From Amycolatopsis thermophila (GTDB lineage Bacteria; Actinomycetota; Actinomycetes; Mycobacteriales; Pseudonocardiaceae), in NCBI RefSeq assembly GCF_030814215.1, contig NZ_JAUSUT010000001.1, positions 372,001 through 436,000 of the forward strand: a stretch of 64,000 nt of DNA, written 5' to 3'. Every line of letters begins with the position of its first letter. Position 1 is the first letter of the stretch. A program made the translations under genes and the position numbers. Under the pieces are notes generated by a model. It had not been told where the DNA came from. It made no database searches and saw only the letters and a program-made list of their open reading frames with translations. This document shows, piece by piece, positions 1 through 8,686 of this stretch.

Positions 1-1209
1 GGCCTGACCACGATGACCGCGTGCGGTGACAGCCCGCGCGTCATGCTCAACTCGCCGGTGGCCGGCATCGCCGAGGACGAGGTCATCGACGGCACCCCGG
101 CGCTGGACGAGATCAAACGCCGCTACCTGGGCAAGCCCGAGTACGCGAACCTGCCGCGCAAGTTCAAGACCGCGGTGTCCGGGCTGCCGGACGTGGCGCA
201 CGAGATCCACGACGTCGCGTTCGTCGGGGTCGAGCACCCCGAGCACGGTCCGGGCTTCGACGTGTGGGTCGGCGGCGGCCTGTCGACCAACCCGATGATC
301 GGCGTCCGGCTGGGCGCGTGGGTCCCCAGCGACGAGGTGCCCGACGTGTGGGAGGGCGTCGTGAGCATCTTCCGCGACTACGGCTACCGCCGCCTGCGCT
401 CGCGGGCGCGGCTGAAGTTCCTGGTCAAGGACTGGGGTGCGGAGAAGTTCCGCGAAGTTCTCGAATCCGAGTACCTGAAGCGGAAGATGATCGACGGCCC
501 CGCGCCCGAGGCGCCCGCCGTGCAGCGCGACCACGTCGGCGTGCACCGGCAGAAGGACGGCAAGTTCTACGTCGGCGCCGCGCCGATCGCCGGCCGCGTG
601 TCCGGTTCGACGCTGATCAAGGTGGCCAAGGCCGCCGAGCGCGCCGGGTCGAGCCGGGTGCGGCTGACCCCGTTGCAGAAGCTGCTCGTGCTCGACGTGG
701 CCGAGGACGACGTGCCGGGCCTGCAGGCGGAACTGGCCGAGCTGGGCCTGCCGACCGAGCCGAGCCCGTGGCGGCGCGGCGTGATGGCCTGCACCGGCAT
801 CGAGTTCTGCAAGCTCGCGATCGTCGAGACCAAGGAGCGCGCGAAGGACCTGGTGGCCGCGCTCGAGGAGCGGCTGGCCGACATCCAGGGCCAGGTGGAG
901 AACCCGGTCTCGGTCCACATCAACGGCTGCCCGAACTCGTGCGCCCGCATCCAGACCGCCGACATCGGCCTCAAGGGCCAGATCGTGACCGACGACGACG
1001 GCAACCAGGTCGAGGGCTTCCAGGTGCACCTGGGCGGCGGGCTCGGCCTGGACACCGGGTTCGGCCGGAAGCTGCGCGGCCACAAGGTGACCGGCGACGA
1101 GCTGATCGATTACGTCGAGCGGGTCGTGCGCAACTACCTGACGCAGCGGGTAGACGGCGAGCGGTTCCCGCAGTGGGTGGCCCGCGCGGACGAGGCCGAT
1201 CTCCGATGA
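1..1209 (+). CDS. sir: Sulfite reductase (ferredoxin type), 3' part
   Basis: The reading frame is open at the window edge, so the N-terminus is missing. The product reduces sulfite to sulfide with siroheme and a [4Fe-4S] cluster, the last step of assimilatory sulfate reduction in the cytoplasm. The cluster cysteines are visible as CTGIEFC (codons at 790 and 808) and CPNSC (codons at 928 and 940), the C-x5-C / C-x3-C arrangement of the nitrite/sulfite reductase family. Repeated ferredoxin-like half-domains precede them. Nitrite reductases share these motifs, but the following cysH, cysD and cysN genes make sulfite the likely substrate. The stop overlaps the start of the zinc-ribbon gene (ATGA), so the genes are translationally coupled. 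Confidence 0.93.
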   Translation, partial: GLTTMTACGDSPRVMLNSPVAGIAEDEVIDGTPALDEIKRRYLGKPEYANLPRKFKTAVSGLPDVAHEIHDVAFVGVEHPEHGPGFDVWVGGGLSTNPMIGVRLGAWVPSDEVPDVWEGVVSIFRDYGYRRLRSRARLKFLVKDWGAEKFREVLESEYLKRKMIDGPAPEAPAVQRDHVGVHRQKDGKFYVGAAPIAGRVSGSTLIKVAKAAERAGSSRVRLTPLQKLLVLDVAEDDVPGLQAELAELGLPTEPSPWRRGVMACTGIEFCKLAIVETKERAKDLVAALEERLADIQGQVENPVSVHINGCPNSCARIQTADIGLKGQIVTDDDGNQVEGFQVHLGGGLGLDTGFGRKLRGHKVTGDELIDYVERVVRNYLTQRVDGERFPQWVARADEADLR

Positions 1210-1364
1210 CTGCACAGGAACGAGCGACGCCGTTCCACTGTCCCTACTGCGGGGACGAAGACCTGCGTCCGGACGAGGACGGAGCCTGGCTCTGCGGCGC
1301 GTGCCGCCGCGTGTTCACCGTCAAGTTCATCGGGCTGCGCTTTCCGGAAGGAGCGAGCAAATGA
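1206..1364 (+). CDS. Small zinc-ribbon protein in sulfur operon
   Basis: A 52-residue protein with two CxxC knuckles (Cys12/Cys15 as CPYC and Cys30/Cys33 as CGAC), which fits one zinc ribbon. The ATG overlaps the sulfite reductase stop and its own TGA overlaps the cysH ATG, so it is embedded between two sulfur genes by ATGA-type junctions on both sides. That arrangement argues strongly that it is real and co-translated. I know of small unnamed proteins of this kind at this position in actinobacterial sulfur operons but of no proven function. It could help assemble or deliver a metal or electron to the reductases, which is inference only. Confidence 0.82.
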   Translation: MTAQERATPFHCPYCGDEDLRPDEDGAWLCGACRRVFTVKFIGLRFPEGASK

Positions 1365-2065
1365 CCACCGCGACGAGGACCGAGGAACTGAAAGCGCTGG
1401 CGGAGAAGGCGTCCGCCGAGCTGGCCGACGCCACCGCCCTGGAGGCGCTGCGGTGGACGGCCGAGACCTTCGGCGACGACTTCATCGTCGCCTCCAACAT
1501 GCAGGACGCGGTGCTCATCGACCTCGCCACGAAGGTGAAGTCCGATGTGGACGTCCTGTTCCTGGAGACCGGGTACCACTTCGCCGAGACGATCGGCACC
1601 CGCGACGCGGTCGCGACGGTGTACCCGGACGTGCGGATCGTCAACGCCGAGGCCGAGCAGACGGTGGCGCAGCAGGACGCCGAGTACGGCCCGAAGCTGC
1701 ACGAGCGGGACCCGAACCTGTGCTGCCACCTGCGCAAGGTGGTGCCGCTGCGCAAGACGCTGGCGAACTACTCCGCGTGGGTCACCGGCGTGCGCCGGGT
1801 GGACGCCCCGACGCGGGCGAACACGCCGATCGTCACCTGGGACGACCGCAACGGCCTGGTCAAGGTGAACCCGATCGCGCCGTGGACCGACGACGAGTTC
1901 AACGCCTACATCGACGAGCACGGCATCCTGCAGAACCCGCTGGTGGGCGAGGGGTACCTGTCGATCGGCTGCGCGCCGTGCACCGCGAAGGTGGCGCCGG
2001 GCGCCGATCCGCGCAGCGGCCGCTGGGCCGGCAAGTCCAAGACCGAGTGCGGCCTGCACGCGTAG
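1361..2065 (+). CDS. cysH: Adenylylsulfate (APS) reductase
   Basis: A 234-residue PAPS/APS reductase family protein. Cys121-Cys122 and Cys204/Cys207 (CAPC) are the [4Fe-4S] ligands that mark the APS-reducing subgroup. The catalytic cysteine lies in the C-terminal ECGLH motif (Cys230). It should reduce APS directly to sulfite with thioredoxin. No APS kinase gene (cysC) is present and CysN is not fused to one, which agrees with an APS rather than PAPS route. The ATG at 1361 is chosen because it overlaps the preceding stop and follows a purine-rich stretch (GGAAGGAGCG). A start 60 bases upstream would run through the zinc-ribbon gene. Confidence 0.95.
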   Translation: MTTATRTEELKALAEKASAELADATALEALRWTAETFGDDFIVASNMQDAVLIDLATKVKSDVDVLFLETGYHFAETIGTRDAVATVYPDVRIVNAEAEQTVAQQDAEYGPKLHERDPNLCCHLRKVVPLRKTLANYSAWVTGVRRVDAPTRANTPIVTWDDRNGLVKVNPIAPWTDDEFNAYIDEHGILQNPLVGEGYLSIGCAPCTAKVAPGADPRSGRWAGKSKTECGLHA

Positions 2066-2075
2066 GGAGAGGGAA

Positions 2076-2990
2076 GTGACGACAGCCGCGACCGACGCAG
2101 CGACCGACAACCTGGCGGCGCTGGAATCCGAGGCCATCCACATCTTCCGGGAGGTGGCGGGCGAGTTCGACCGTCCGGTGATCCTGTTCTCCGGCGGCAA
2201 GGACTCGACCCTGCTGCTGCACCTGGCGATCAAGGCGTTCTGGCCGGCGCCGGTGCCGTTCCCGCTGCTGCACGTGGACACCGGCCACAACTTCGACGAG
2301 GTCATCGCGTTCCGCGACCACGTCGTCGCCAAGTACGGCCTGCGGCTGATCGTCGCCCACGTGCAGGACTGGATCGACGACGGCCGCCTGACCGAGCGCC
2401 CCGACGGCACCCGCAACCCGCTGCAGACGCAGCCGTTGCTGGACACCATCACCGAGCACAAGTTCGACGCGGTGTTCGGCGGCGGGCGCCGCGACGAGGA
2501 GCGCGCACGGGCCAAGGAGCGGATCTTCAGCCTGCGCAACGCGTTCGGCCAGTGGGACCCGCGACGCCAGCGTCCCGAATTGTGGAACCTGTACAACGGA
2601 AGGCACCGTCCGGGGGAACATGTGCGGGTGTTCCCGCTCTCCAACTGGACCGAAGCCGATGTGTGGAACTACATCGCGCGCGAGAAGGTGGAGCTGCCCT
2701 CGATCTACTACGCCCACCGGCGCAAGGTCTACCAGCGCGACGGCATGTGGCTGACCGAGGGACCGTGGGGCGGTCCGCGTGACGGTGAAGAGGTCAAGGA
2801 GCTGACGGTGCGCTACCGCACGGTCGGCGACGGCTCCTGCACGGGCGCGGTGGAATCCACCGCCTCGACCGTCGATGAAGTGATCGCCGAGGTGATGGCG
2901 AGCCGGCTCACCGAGCGCGGCGCCACCCGGGCCGACGACCGGTTGTCGGAGGCCGCCATGGAGGACCGCAAGCGGGAGGGGTACTTCTGA
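2076..2990 (+). CDS. cysD: Sulfate adenylyltransferase subunit 2
   Basis: A 304-residue PP-loop ATP pyrophosphatase that activates sulfate to adenylylsulfate together with the GTPase CysN. The PP-loop SGGKDS sits at residues 39-44, and the family motif GGGRRDEERARAKER lies near the middle. Length is normal for CysD. The GTG start at 2076 follows AGGGAGAGGGAA, a strong ribosome-binding site, 10 bases after the cysH stop. The TGA overlaps the cysN ATG by one base, which fits the obligate CysDN complex. Confidence 0.96.
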   Translation: MTTAATDAATDNLAALESEAIHIFREVAGEFDRPVILFSGGKDSTLLLHLAIKAFWPAPVPFPLLHVDTGHNFDEVIAFRDHVVAKYGLRLIVAHVQDWIDDGRLTERPDGTRNPLQTQPLLDTITEHKFDAVFGGGRRDEERARAKERIFSLRNAFGQWDPRRQRPELWNLYNGRHRPGEHVRVFPLSNWTEADVWNYIAREKVELPSIYYAHRRKVYQRDGMWLTEGPWGGPRDGEEVKELTVRYRTVGDGSCTGAVESTASTVDEVIAEVMASRLTERGATRADDRLSEAAMEDRKREGYF

Positions 2991-4291
2991 TGAGCTCGTT
3001 GCTGCGGCTCGCCACCGCCGGGAGCGTCGACGACGGCAAGTCGACGCTGGTCGGCCGTCTGCTCTACGACACCAAGTCGGTCCTGGCCGACCAGCTGGAC
3101 GCGGTCACCCGGGCCAGCGTGGACCGCGGTCTGTCCACTCCGGACCTCTCGCTGCTGGTCGACGGTCTGCGCTCGGAGCGGGAGCAGGGCATCACGATCG
3201 ACGTCGCCTACCGCTACTTCGCGACGCCGAAGCGGTCGTTCGTGCTCGCCGACACCCCGGGTCACGTGCAGTACACCCGCAACACGGTCACCGGTGCCTC
3301 GACGGCCCAGCTGGCCGTGCTGCTGGTCGACGCGCGCAAGGGCGTGATCGAGCAGACCCGCCGCCACGCCGCGGTGCTCGCGCTGCTCGGCGTGCCCCGC
3401 CTGGTGCTCGCGGTCAACAAGATCGACCTGGTGGACTACGACGAGGAGACCTTCCGGGTCATCGCGAAGGAGTTCACCGACCACGCCACGTCGCTGGGTT
3501 ACGCTGAAGGATCGGTGCTGGCGATCCCGGTGTCCGCCCTGGTGGGTGACAACGTCGTGGACCGCTCGGCGCAGACCCCGTGGTACTCCGGCCCGACGCT
3601 GCTGGAGCACCTGGAGACCGTGCCGGTCGCGCCCGACCCGCACGACGCGCCGTTCCGGTTCCCGGTGCAGTACGTGATCCGGCCGCGCACGCCCGAGTAC
3701 CCGGACTACCGCGGCTACGCGGGCCAGGTCGCGGCGGGCACGGTGCGTCCCGGCGACGAGGTCGTGGTGCTGCCCGCGGGTCTGCGGACGACGGTCGAGC
3801 GGATCGACACGCCGGACGGCGAGCTGGCCGAGGCCGGTGCGGGCCGTTCGGTGACGCTGGTGCTGGCCGACGACCTGGACATCTCGCGCGGTGACGTGAT
3901 CGCGGCGGCCGCGACCGCCCCGGTGGCCACCGACGAGCTGGACGCGACGCTGGCCTGGCTGTCGGAGAAGCCGCTGCGGCCGGGCGCCCGCGTGCTGGTC
4001 AAGCACGGCGCGCGCACGGTCCAGGCGTTCGTGGACGAGCTGACTTCGCGCTTCGACGAGCAGAAGCTGTCCACCGTGGACTACCCGGAGACGTTGCAGC
4101 TCAACGAGATCGGCCGCGCGAAGGTTCGCACCGCGGAACCGCTGCCGGTCGACGACTACGAGGTCAGCCGGCGAACCGGCGCCTTCCTGGTGATCGACCC
4201 GGCCGACGGCACCACGCTGGCGGCCGGGATGGTCGGTGCGCCGCTCCCCGTGCTGCGCAGCGACCGGGACGTGGTCTCCCCCGGCCCGTAA
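2990..4291 (+). CDS. cysN: Sulfate adenylyltransferase subunit 1 (GTPase)
   Basis: A 433-residue EF-Tu-like GTPase that drives APS formation by CysD. GTPase motifs are present: G1 GSVDDGKST (11-19), DTPGH (from residue 88) and NKID (143-146), followed by beta-barrel domains II and III. The length matches a stand-alone CysN. There is no C-terminal APS kinase domain, unlike the CysNC fusions of mycobacteria, in line with the APS-type CysH in the same operon. Translation is coupled to cysD through TGATG. Confidence 0.96.
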   Translation: MSSLLRLATAGSVDDGKSTLVGRLLYDTKSVLADQLDAVTRASVDRGLSTPDLSLLVDGLRSEREQGITIDVAYRYFATPKRSFVLADTPGHVQYTRNTVTGASTAQLAVLLVDARKGVIEQTRRHAAVLALLGVPRLVLAVNKIDLVDYDEETFRVIAKEFTDHATSLGYAEGSVLAIPVSALVGDNVVDRSAQTPWYSGPTLLEHLETVPVAPDPHDAPFRFPVQYVIRPRTPEYPDYRGYAGQVAAGTVRPGDEVVVLPAGLRTTVERIDTPDGELAEAGAGRSVTLVLADDLDISRGDVIAAAATAPVATDELDATLAWLSEKPLRPGARVLVKHGARTVQAFVDELTSRFDEQKLSTVDYPETLQLNEIGRAKVRTAEPLPVDDYEVSRRTGAFLVIDPADGTTLAAGMVGAPLPVLRSDRDVVSPGP

Positions 4292-4321
4292 CTCCCCAAC
4301 CCCCAACCGAAAGGTCCGCCC

Positions 4322-5392
4322 GTGAAATCCATGCGACGCAGCACCCGTGTCGTGGCTCTGGCAGCCGCAGCGTTGTCGATGTTGGCCGTCGTCACCGGAT
4401 GTTCACGGGCGGACCGTTCGGACGCCAGCGCGACCGCGACCGACCAGGGCCCGGCCGGCGAGCTGCGCCTGGGCTACTTCCCCAACGTCACGCACGCTTC
4501 GGCGCTGATCGGGCTGGACCAGAACCTGTTCGCGCAGCGGCTGGGGAACACGAAGCTGGTGCCGACGAAGTTCAACGCCGGCCCCGAGGAGGTCAACGCC
4601 CTCCTCGGCGGGTCGCTGGACGCCGGGTTCATCGGGTCCGGCCCGGCGATCAGCGCCTACGCCCAGTCCGAGGGCGAGGCGGTGCGCCTGATCGCGGGCG
4701 CCACCTCCGGTGGTGCGCAGCTGGTCGTGAAGCCGGAGATCAACACGCCGCAGGACCTGCAGGGCAAGACCGTCGCGTCGCCGCAGCTGGCCAACACCCA
4801 GGACGTCGCGCTCAAGAAGTGGATCGCCGACCAGAAGCTGACCGGCGTCAGCGTGCAGAACATCGACAACGCGCTGACGCTGGACCAGTTCAAGCAGGGC
4901 GCGATCCAGGGCGCGTGGCTGCCCGAGCCGTGGGCGTCCCGCCTGGTGCTCGAGGCCGGCGCGAAGGTACTGGTGGACGAGAAGGACCTGTGGCCGGGCG
5001 GTCAGTTCCCGACCACCGTGCTCGTCGTGCGCACCCAGTTCCTCAAGGAGCACCCGGCCACCGTCACCGCGCTGCTGCAGGGCCTGCTCGACGCCAACAC
5101 GCTCGCCGAGTCCGACCCGGCGAAGGCCAAGACCGCGGTGAACAACCAGCTCCAGCAGCTCACCGGCAAGGCGCTGGCCGGCCCGGTGCTCGACCGCGCG
5201 TGGAACAGCATCCAGCTGACCACCGACCCGCTCGCCGGGAAGTTCCCGCAGCTGTCGCAGGACCAGGTGACGGCCGGCGTGAAGAACAAGGCTCCGGAGG
5301 TCGCCGGGTTCGCCGACCTCGCGCTGCTCAACACCGTGCTCGCCCGGGCCGGCAAGACCCCGGTCGACGCGGCCGGCCTGGACAAGAAGTAA
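4322..5392 (+). CDS. ssuA: ABC transporter substrate-binding lipoprotein
   Basis: A 356-residue SsuA/NMT1-like periplasmic-type binding protein. The first 27 residues form a lipoprotein signal peptide ending in the lipobox VTGC, with Cys27 as the lipidated residue. The mature domain carries the GYFPN...A pattern and the GSGPAIS segment of the nitrate/sulfonate/taurine family. Position between cysN and two transporter genes suggests that it binds sulfate, a sulfonate or another sulfur source; sulfate itself is possible because no other sulfate permease is seen here. The GTG at 4322 follows CGAAAGG. Confidence 0.88.
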   Translation: MKSMRRSTRVVALAAAALSMLAVVTGCSRADRSDASATATDQGPAGELRLGYFPNVTHASALIGLDQNLFAQRLGNTKLVPTKFNAGPEEVNALLGGSLDAGFIGSGPAISAYAQSEGEAVRLIAGATSGGAQLVVKPEINTPQDLQGKTVASPQLANTQDVALKKWIADQKLTGVSVQNIDNALTLDQFKQGAIQGAWLPEPWASRLVLEAGAKVLVDEKDLWPGGQFPTTVLVVRTQFLKEHPATVTALLQGLLDANTLAESDPAKAKTAVNNQLQQLTGKALAGPVLDRAWNSIQLTTDPLAGKFPQLSQDQVTAGVKNKAPEVAGFADLALLNTVLARAGKTPVDAAGLDKK

Positions 5393-5402
5393 GGAGCGAC
5401 GC

Positions 5403-6203
5403 ATGACCGCCACGCTGGGACGTCCCACGGTCGAGCCCGCGACCGGGCACGCCGTGCGGCTGTCCGGGGTGCACAAGAGCTTCGGGCAGGGCCGTGAGGC
5501 CGTGACCGCGCTCGCCGGCGTCGACCTCGACGTCGCACCGGGCGAGTTCGTCTGCCTGCTCGGCGCCTCGGGCTGCGGCAAGACCACCCTGCTGAACCTG
5601 ATCGCGAACCTGGATCGGCCGACGGCGGGCGAGATCGAGCTGACCACGTCCAGGCCGGCGGTCATGTTCCAGGAGGCGGCCCTGATGCCGTGGCTCACCG
5701 CCGCGGCGAACGTCGAGCTGCCGTTGAAGCTCGCCGGGTTGGGGCGCGCCGAGCGCAAGACCCGCACCGGAGAGCTGCTCGAACTGGTGCGCCTGTCCGG
5801 CGTGGGCGCGAAGCGGCCGCACGAGCTGTCCGGCGGCATGCGGCAGCGCGTCGCCCTGGCGCGCGCGCTCGCCTCGGCCACCCACACCGAGAACGGCGAG
5901 GAGCGCCCGTCGCTGCTGCTGATGGACGAGCCGTTCTCCGCGCTCGACGCGATCACCCGCGACGTGCTGCAGGCCGAGCTGGTGCGCATCTGGGAGGCGA
6001 CCGGCACCGCGGTGGTGTTCGTGACGCACGACGTGCGCGAGGCGGTCCGGCTCGGTCAGCGGGTGGTGCTGCTGTCGTCCCGGCCGGGCAAGGTCGTGCA
6101 GCAGTGGCGCGTCGACGGGCTGGCCGGGCAGGACGAGATCAACGCCGTGGACGTCATCAACCGGCGCCTGCGTGAGGTGATCAGCAGCCATGCCGCCGCT
6201 TGA
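5403..6203 (+). CDS. ssuB: ABC transporter ATPase
   Basis: A 266-residue ABC ATPase of the SsuB/TauB/NrtD group. Walker A GASGCGKTT begins near residue 54, the signature LSGGMRQR near 141, and Walker B LLLMDEP near 175, followed by the H-loop VTHD. It energises uptake through the permease encoded next, whose ATG lies inside its last codons (14-base overlap). The ATG at 5403 follows AAGGAGCG. Confidence 0.92.
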   Translation: MTATLGRPTVEPATGHAVRLSGVHKSFGQGREAVTALAGVDLDVAPGEFVCLLGASGCGKTTLLNLIANLDRPTAGEIELTTSRPAVMFQEAALMPWLTAAANVELPLKLAGLGRAERKTRTGELLELVRLSGVGAKRPHELSGGMRQRVALARALASATHTENGEERPSLLLMDEPFSALDAITRDVLQAELVRIWEATGTAVVFVTHDVREAVRLGQRVVLLSSRPGKVVQQWRVDGLAGQDEINAVDVINRRLREVISSHAAA

Positions 6204-7074
6204 GGACACGACCGAGCCGGACGCGGCGGCGGTCGAAGCCGGCCTAGACGCGCTCGACACGCCGGCCGTGGCCGCGAAGCGGACGAGCGGGTGGCGCCGG
6301 TTCACGCGGTCCGTGCTGCCGCCGGTGTCGTTCCTGGTCCTGGTGATCGTGGTCTGGCAGGCGCTGTGGGCCGCCGCGTTCTGGCCGGAGTACCAGCTGC
6401 CAGCACCGCTGACGGTGTGGACCGAGCTGTGGAACCGCTTCACCAGCGGGGACGCGTTCGGGTTCGTGTGGACCTCGGTGCACCGCGCCGTGCTCGGGTT
6501 CCTCATCGCGATCGTGATAGCGACCCCGCTCGGCCTGCTGGTCGCCAAGGTGCGGCTGGTGCGGGCCGGGGTGGGCCCGTTCCTGTCCGGTCTGCAGAGC
6601 CTGCCGTCGGTGGCGTGGGTGCCGGCGGCGGTGCTGTGGTTCGGTGTCGAGCCGGCCGCGATGTACGTCGTGCTGCTGCTCGGCAGCGTCCCGTCGATCG
6701 CCAACGGCCTGGTGGCGGGCATCGACCAGATCCCGCCGATCCTGCCGCGCGTCGGGAAGGTGCTGGGCGCCGGGCGGCTGGCCACGGCGCGGCACATCCT
6801 GCTGCCCGCGGCCCTGCCCGGGTACCTCGCCGGGCTCAAGCAGGGGTGGGCGTTCTCGTGGCGGTCGCTGATGGCGGCCGAGATCATCGCGACGTCACCG
6901 CTGCTGGGCAAGGGTCTCGGCGCCTATCTCGACGACGGCCGGTTCCTCAACGACATGTCGACCGTGATCGCCGCGATCGTGCTGATCCTGCTCGTCGGCG
7001 TCGGGATCGAACTGCTGGTGTTCCGGCCGCTGGAGCGGGCCGTGCTGCGGGCACGCGGGCTGGGGTCGCTGTGA
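6190..7074 (+). CDS. ssuC: ABC transporter permease
   Basis: A 294-residue integral membrane protein with about six hydrophobic helices and the cytoplasmic EAA-type loop around GKVLGAGRLATARHILLPAA, the contact site for the ATPase. Related to SsuC/TauC permeases. It has an unusually hydrophilic Ala/Glu-rich N-terminus of about 30 residues before the first helix. The last bases overlap the GTG of the chelatase gene, so the transporter and siroheme gene are co-expressed. Confidence 0.9.
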   Translation: MPPLEDTTEPDAAAVEAGLDALDTPAVAAKRTSGWRRFTRSVLPPVSFLVLVIVVWQALWAAAFWPEYQLPAPLTVWTELWNRFTSGDAFGFVWTSVHRAVLGFLIAIVIATPLGLLVAKVRLVRAGVGPFLSGLQSLPSVAWVPAAVLWFGVEPAAMYVVLLLGSVPSIANGLVAGIDQIPPILPRVGKVLGAGRLATARHILLPAALPGYLAGLKQGWAFSWRSLMAAEIIATSPLLGKGLGAYLDDGRFLNDMSTVIAAIVLILLVGVGIELLVFRPLERAVLRARGLGSL

Positions 7075-7790
7075 TCCCGCTCGTCGCCGTCGCGCACGGC
7101 AGCCGGGACCCGCGATCCGCGGCGGCCGTGCGGGCGCTGGTGGCCCGGATCGCCGCTGCGGCGCCGGACCTGGACGTGCGGGTGGCTTTCCTGGACCTGT
7201 CGGAGCCGCTGGTGACGGACGTGCTGCGGGACCTGGTGTCCGAGGGACACCGGGACGCTGTCGTCGTGCCGTTGCTGCTGGGCAGTGCGTTCCACGCGCG
7301 GGTCGACCTGCCCGCGCTGGTGGCCGAGGTGCCGGGGTTGCGGGTCACGATCGCGGACGTGCTGGGTACGGCGCTGTCGGAGGTCGCCTTCGACCGGCTG
7401 GCCGCGGTCGCGGACGTGTCCGATCCCGGGTTGGGCGTGGTGCTGGCGGCGGTCGGTTCGTCGCGCGCGGCGGCCAACGAGGTGGTCGCGACACTGGCAC
7501 GGCGGTGGCAGGCGCGGCACGGTTTCCGCGCGGTGGCGGCGTTCGCGAGCGCGGCGAAGCCGGACGTGCCGGCGGCGGTGGCGAAACTGCGGGCCCGCGG
7601 TGCGCGGCGGATCGCGGTCGCGTCGTGGTTCCTGGCACCGGGCCTGTTGCCGGACCGGATCGCCGCGCAGGCGCGGGCGGCCGATCCCGCGGTGGTCCTG
7701 GCCGAGCCCCTCGCCGGCGATCCGCGTGTCGCGGAACTGGTGCTGGAGCGGTACACCACCGCGTTGGCCGCTGCCACGCGGTCGGCCTGA
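7071..7790 (+). CDS. Sirohydrochlorin chelatase (CbiX/SirB family)
   Basis: A 239-residue protein made of two similar halves, typical of the long CbiX/SirB form. The N-terminal half has the metal-binding His in AVAHGSRDPRS (residues 6-16). The second half begins around AAVGSSRAAANEV, where the usual His-Gly is not conserved. The enzyme inserts ferrous iron into sirohydrochlorin to make siroheme, the cofactor of the sulfite reductase at the head of this operon; cobalt insertion for cobalamin is the alternative. The GTG at 7071 overlaps the permease stop (GTGA). Confidence 0.85.
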   Translation: MIPLVAVAHGSRDPRSAAAVRALVARIAAAAPDLDVRVAFLDLSEPLVTDVLRDLVSEGHRDAVVVPLLLGSAFHARVDLPALVAEVPGLRVTIADVLGTALSEVAFDRLAAVADVSDPGLGVVLAAVGSSRAAANEVVATLARRWQARHGFRAVAAFASAAKPDVPAAVAKLRARGARRIAVASWFLAPGLLPDRIAAQARAADPAVVLAEPLAGDPRVAELVLERYTTALAAATRSA

Positions 7791-7806
7791 GCCGTACGGT
7801 GGTCGT

Positions 7807-8685
7807 GTGAAGATCCGGATCGGGGTGGGGTTCGGGGCGGAGACGCCGCCGGGTGAGCTGCCGTCGCTGGTGGACCGGCTGGAGGCCGCCGGGGTCGACT
7901 CGGTGTGGTTCTCCGAGCAGGTGTATTCGGACGCGGTGGACCCGTTCATCGGGATGGCGCACGCCCTGGCGCGGACCTCGCGGCTGAAGGCGGGCACGTC
8001 GGTGGCGGTCCTGCCGGGCCGGCATCCCGTGCTGGTGGCGAAGCAGATCGCGTCGCTGGCCGCGCTGGCGCCGAAGCGCGTGTTGCCGGTGTTCGGGCTG
8101 CGCCCGGCGCGGCGCGCGGAGTGGGCGCTGTTCGACGTCCCGGCCGGTGCGCGGGCCGCCGTGTTCGACGAGTCGCTGCGGTTGCTGCGGACGGCGTTGT
8201 CGGGTGGCGGTGACTTCGCCGGGGAGTTCTGGAAGCTCGACGGCGTCAGCCCCGGCCCGCAGCCGCCGCGCCCGGTGGACATCTGGCTGGGCGGCAGCGC
8301 GCCCGCGGCGTTCCGCCGGATCGGCCGGTTCGGCGACGGGTGGCTCGGCAGCTTCCTGTCCCCGGCGGACGCGGGCCGCGCGCGAGCCGCGATCGAGGAG
8401 GCCGCGGCGTCGGCGGGACGTGAGATCGAGCCGGACCACTACGGGATGAGCCTGATGCTCAGCGAGTCGGGGATCACGCCGGAGCTGGCCGCGGCGACGC
8501 GGGTGCGCCGCCCGGAGACCGACCCGGCCGAGGTGATCGCGTCGGACTGGTCTTCACTCCACCGCCTGCTTGACGCCCACCTGGAAGCCGGGCTGACGAA
8601 GTTCGTGGTCTACCACCGGGGCCCGTCGTCGTTCGAGGAGTTCCTCGACCGCTTCGTCGAGGAGCTGCTGCCGCGGCAGAACTGA
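7807..8685 (+). CDS. LLM-class F420-dependent oxidoreductase
   Basis: A 292-residue luciferase-like (TIM-barrel) protein. Family signs are the N-terminal VGFGAETPPGELPSLVDRLEAAGVDSVWFSEQ segment, the LKAGTSVAVLPGRHPVLVAKQIASLA strand and the IWLGGSAPAAFRRIGRFGDGWL region. Such proteins in actinomycetes normally bind coenzyme F420 rather than FMN. The substrate cannot be told. The GTG at 7807 lies 16 bases after the chelatase stop. It converges with the lipoprotein array, and the two stops are one base apart. Confidence 0.85.
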   Translation: MKIRIGVGFGAETPPGELPSLVDRLEAAGVDSVWFSEQVYSDAVDPFIGMAHALARTSRLKAGTSVAVLPGRHPVLVAKQIASLAALAPKRVLPVFGLRPARRAEWALFDVPAGARAAVFDESLRLLRTALSGGGDFAGEFWKLDGVSPGPQPPRPVDIWLGGSAPAAFRRIGRFGDGWLGSFLSPADAGRARAAIEEAAASAGREIEPDHYGMSLMLSESGITPELAAATRVRRPETDPAEVIASDWSSLHRLLDAHLEAGLTKFVVYHRGPSSFEEFLDRFVEELLPRQN

Positions 8686-8686
8686 G

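Noticed and set aside
1361-2065. PAPS reductase instead of APS reductase
   Set aside because: The CC and CxxC cluster cysteines are present and no APS kinase gene or domain is found in the operon.
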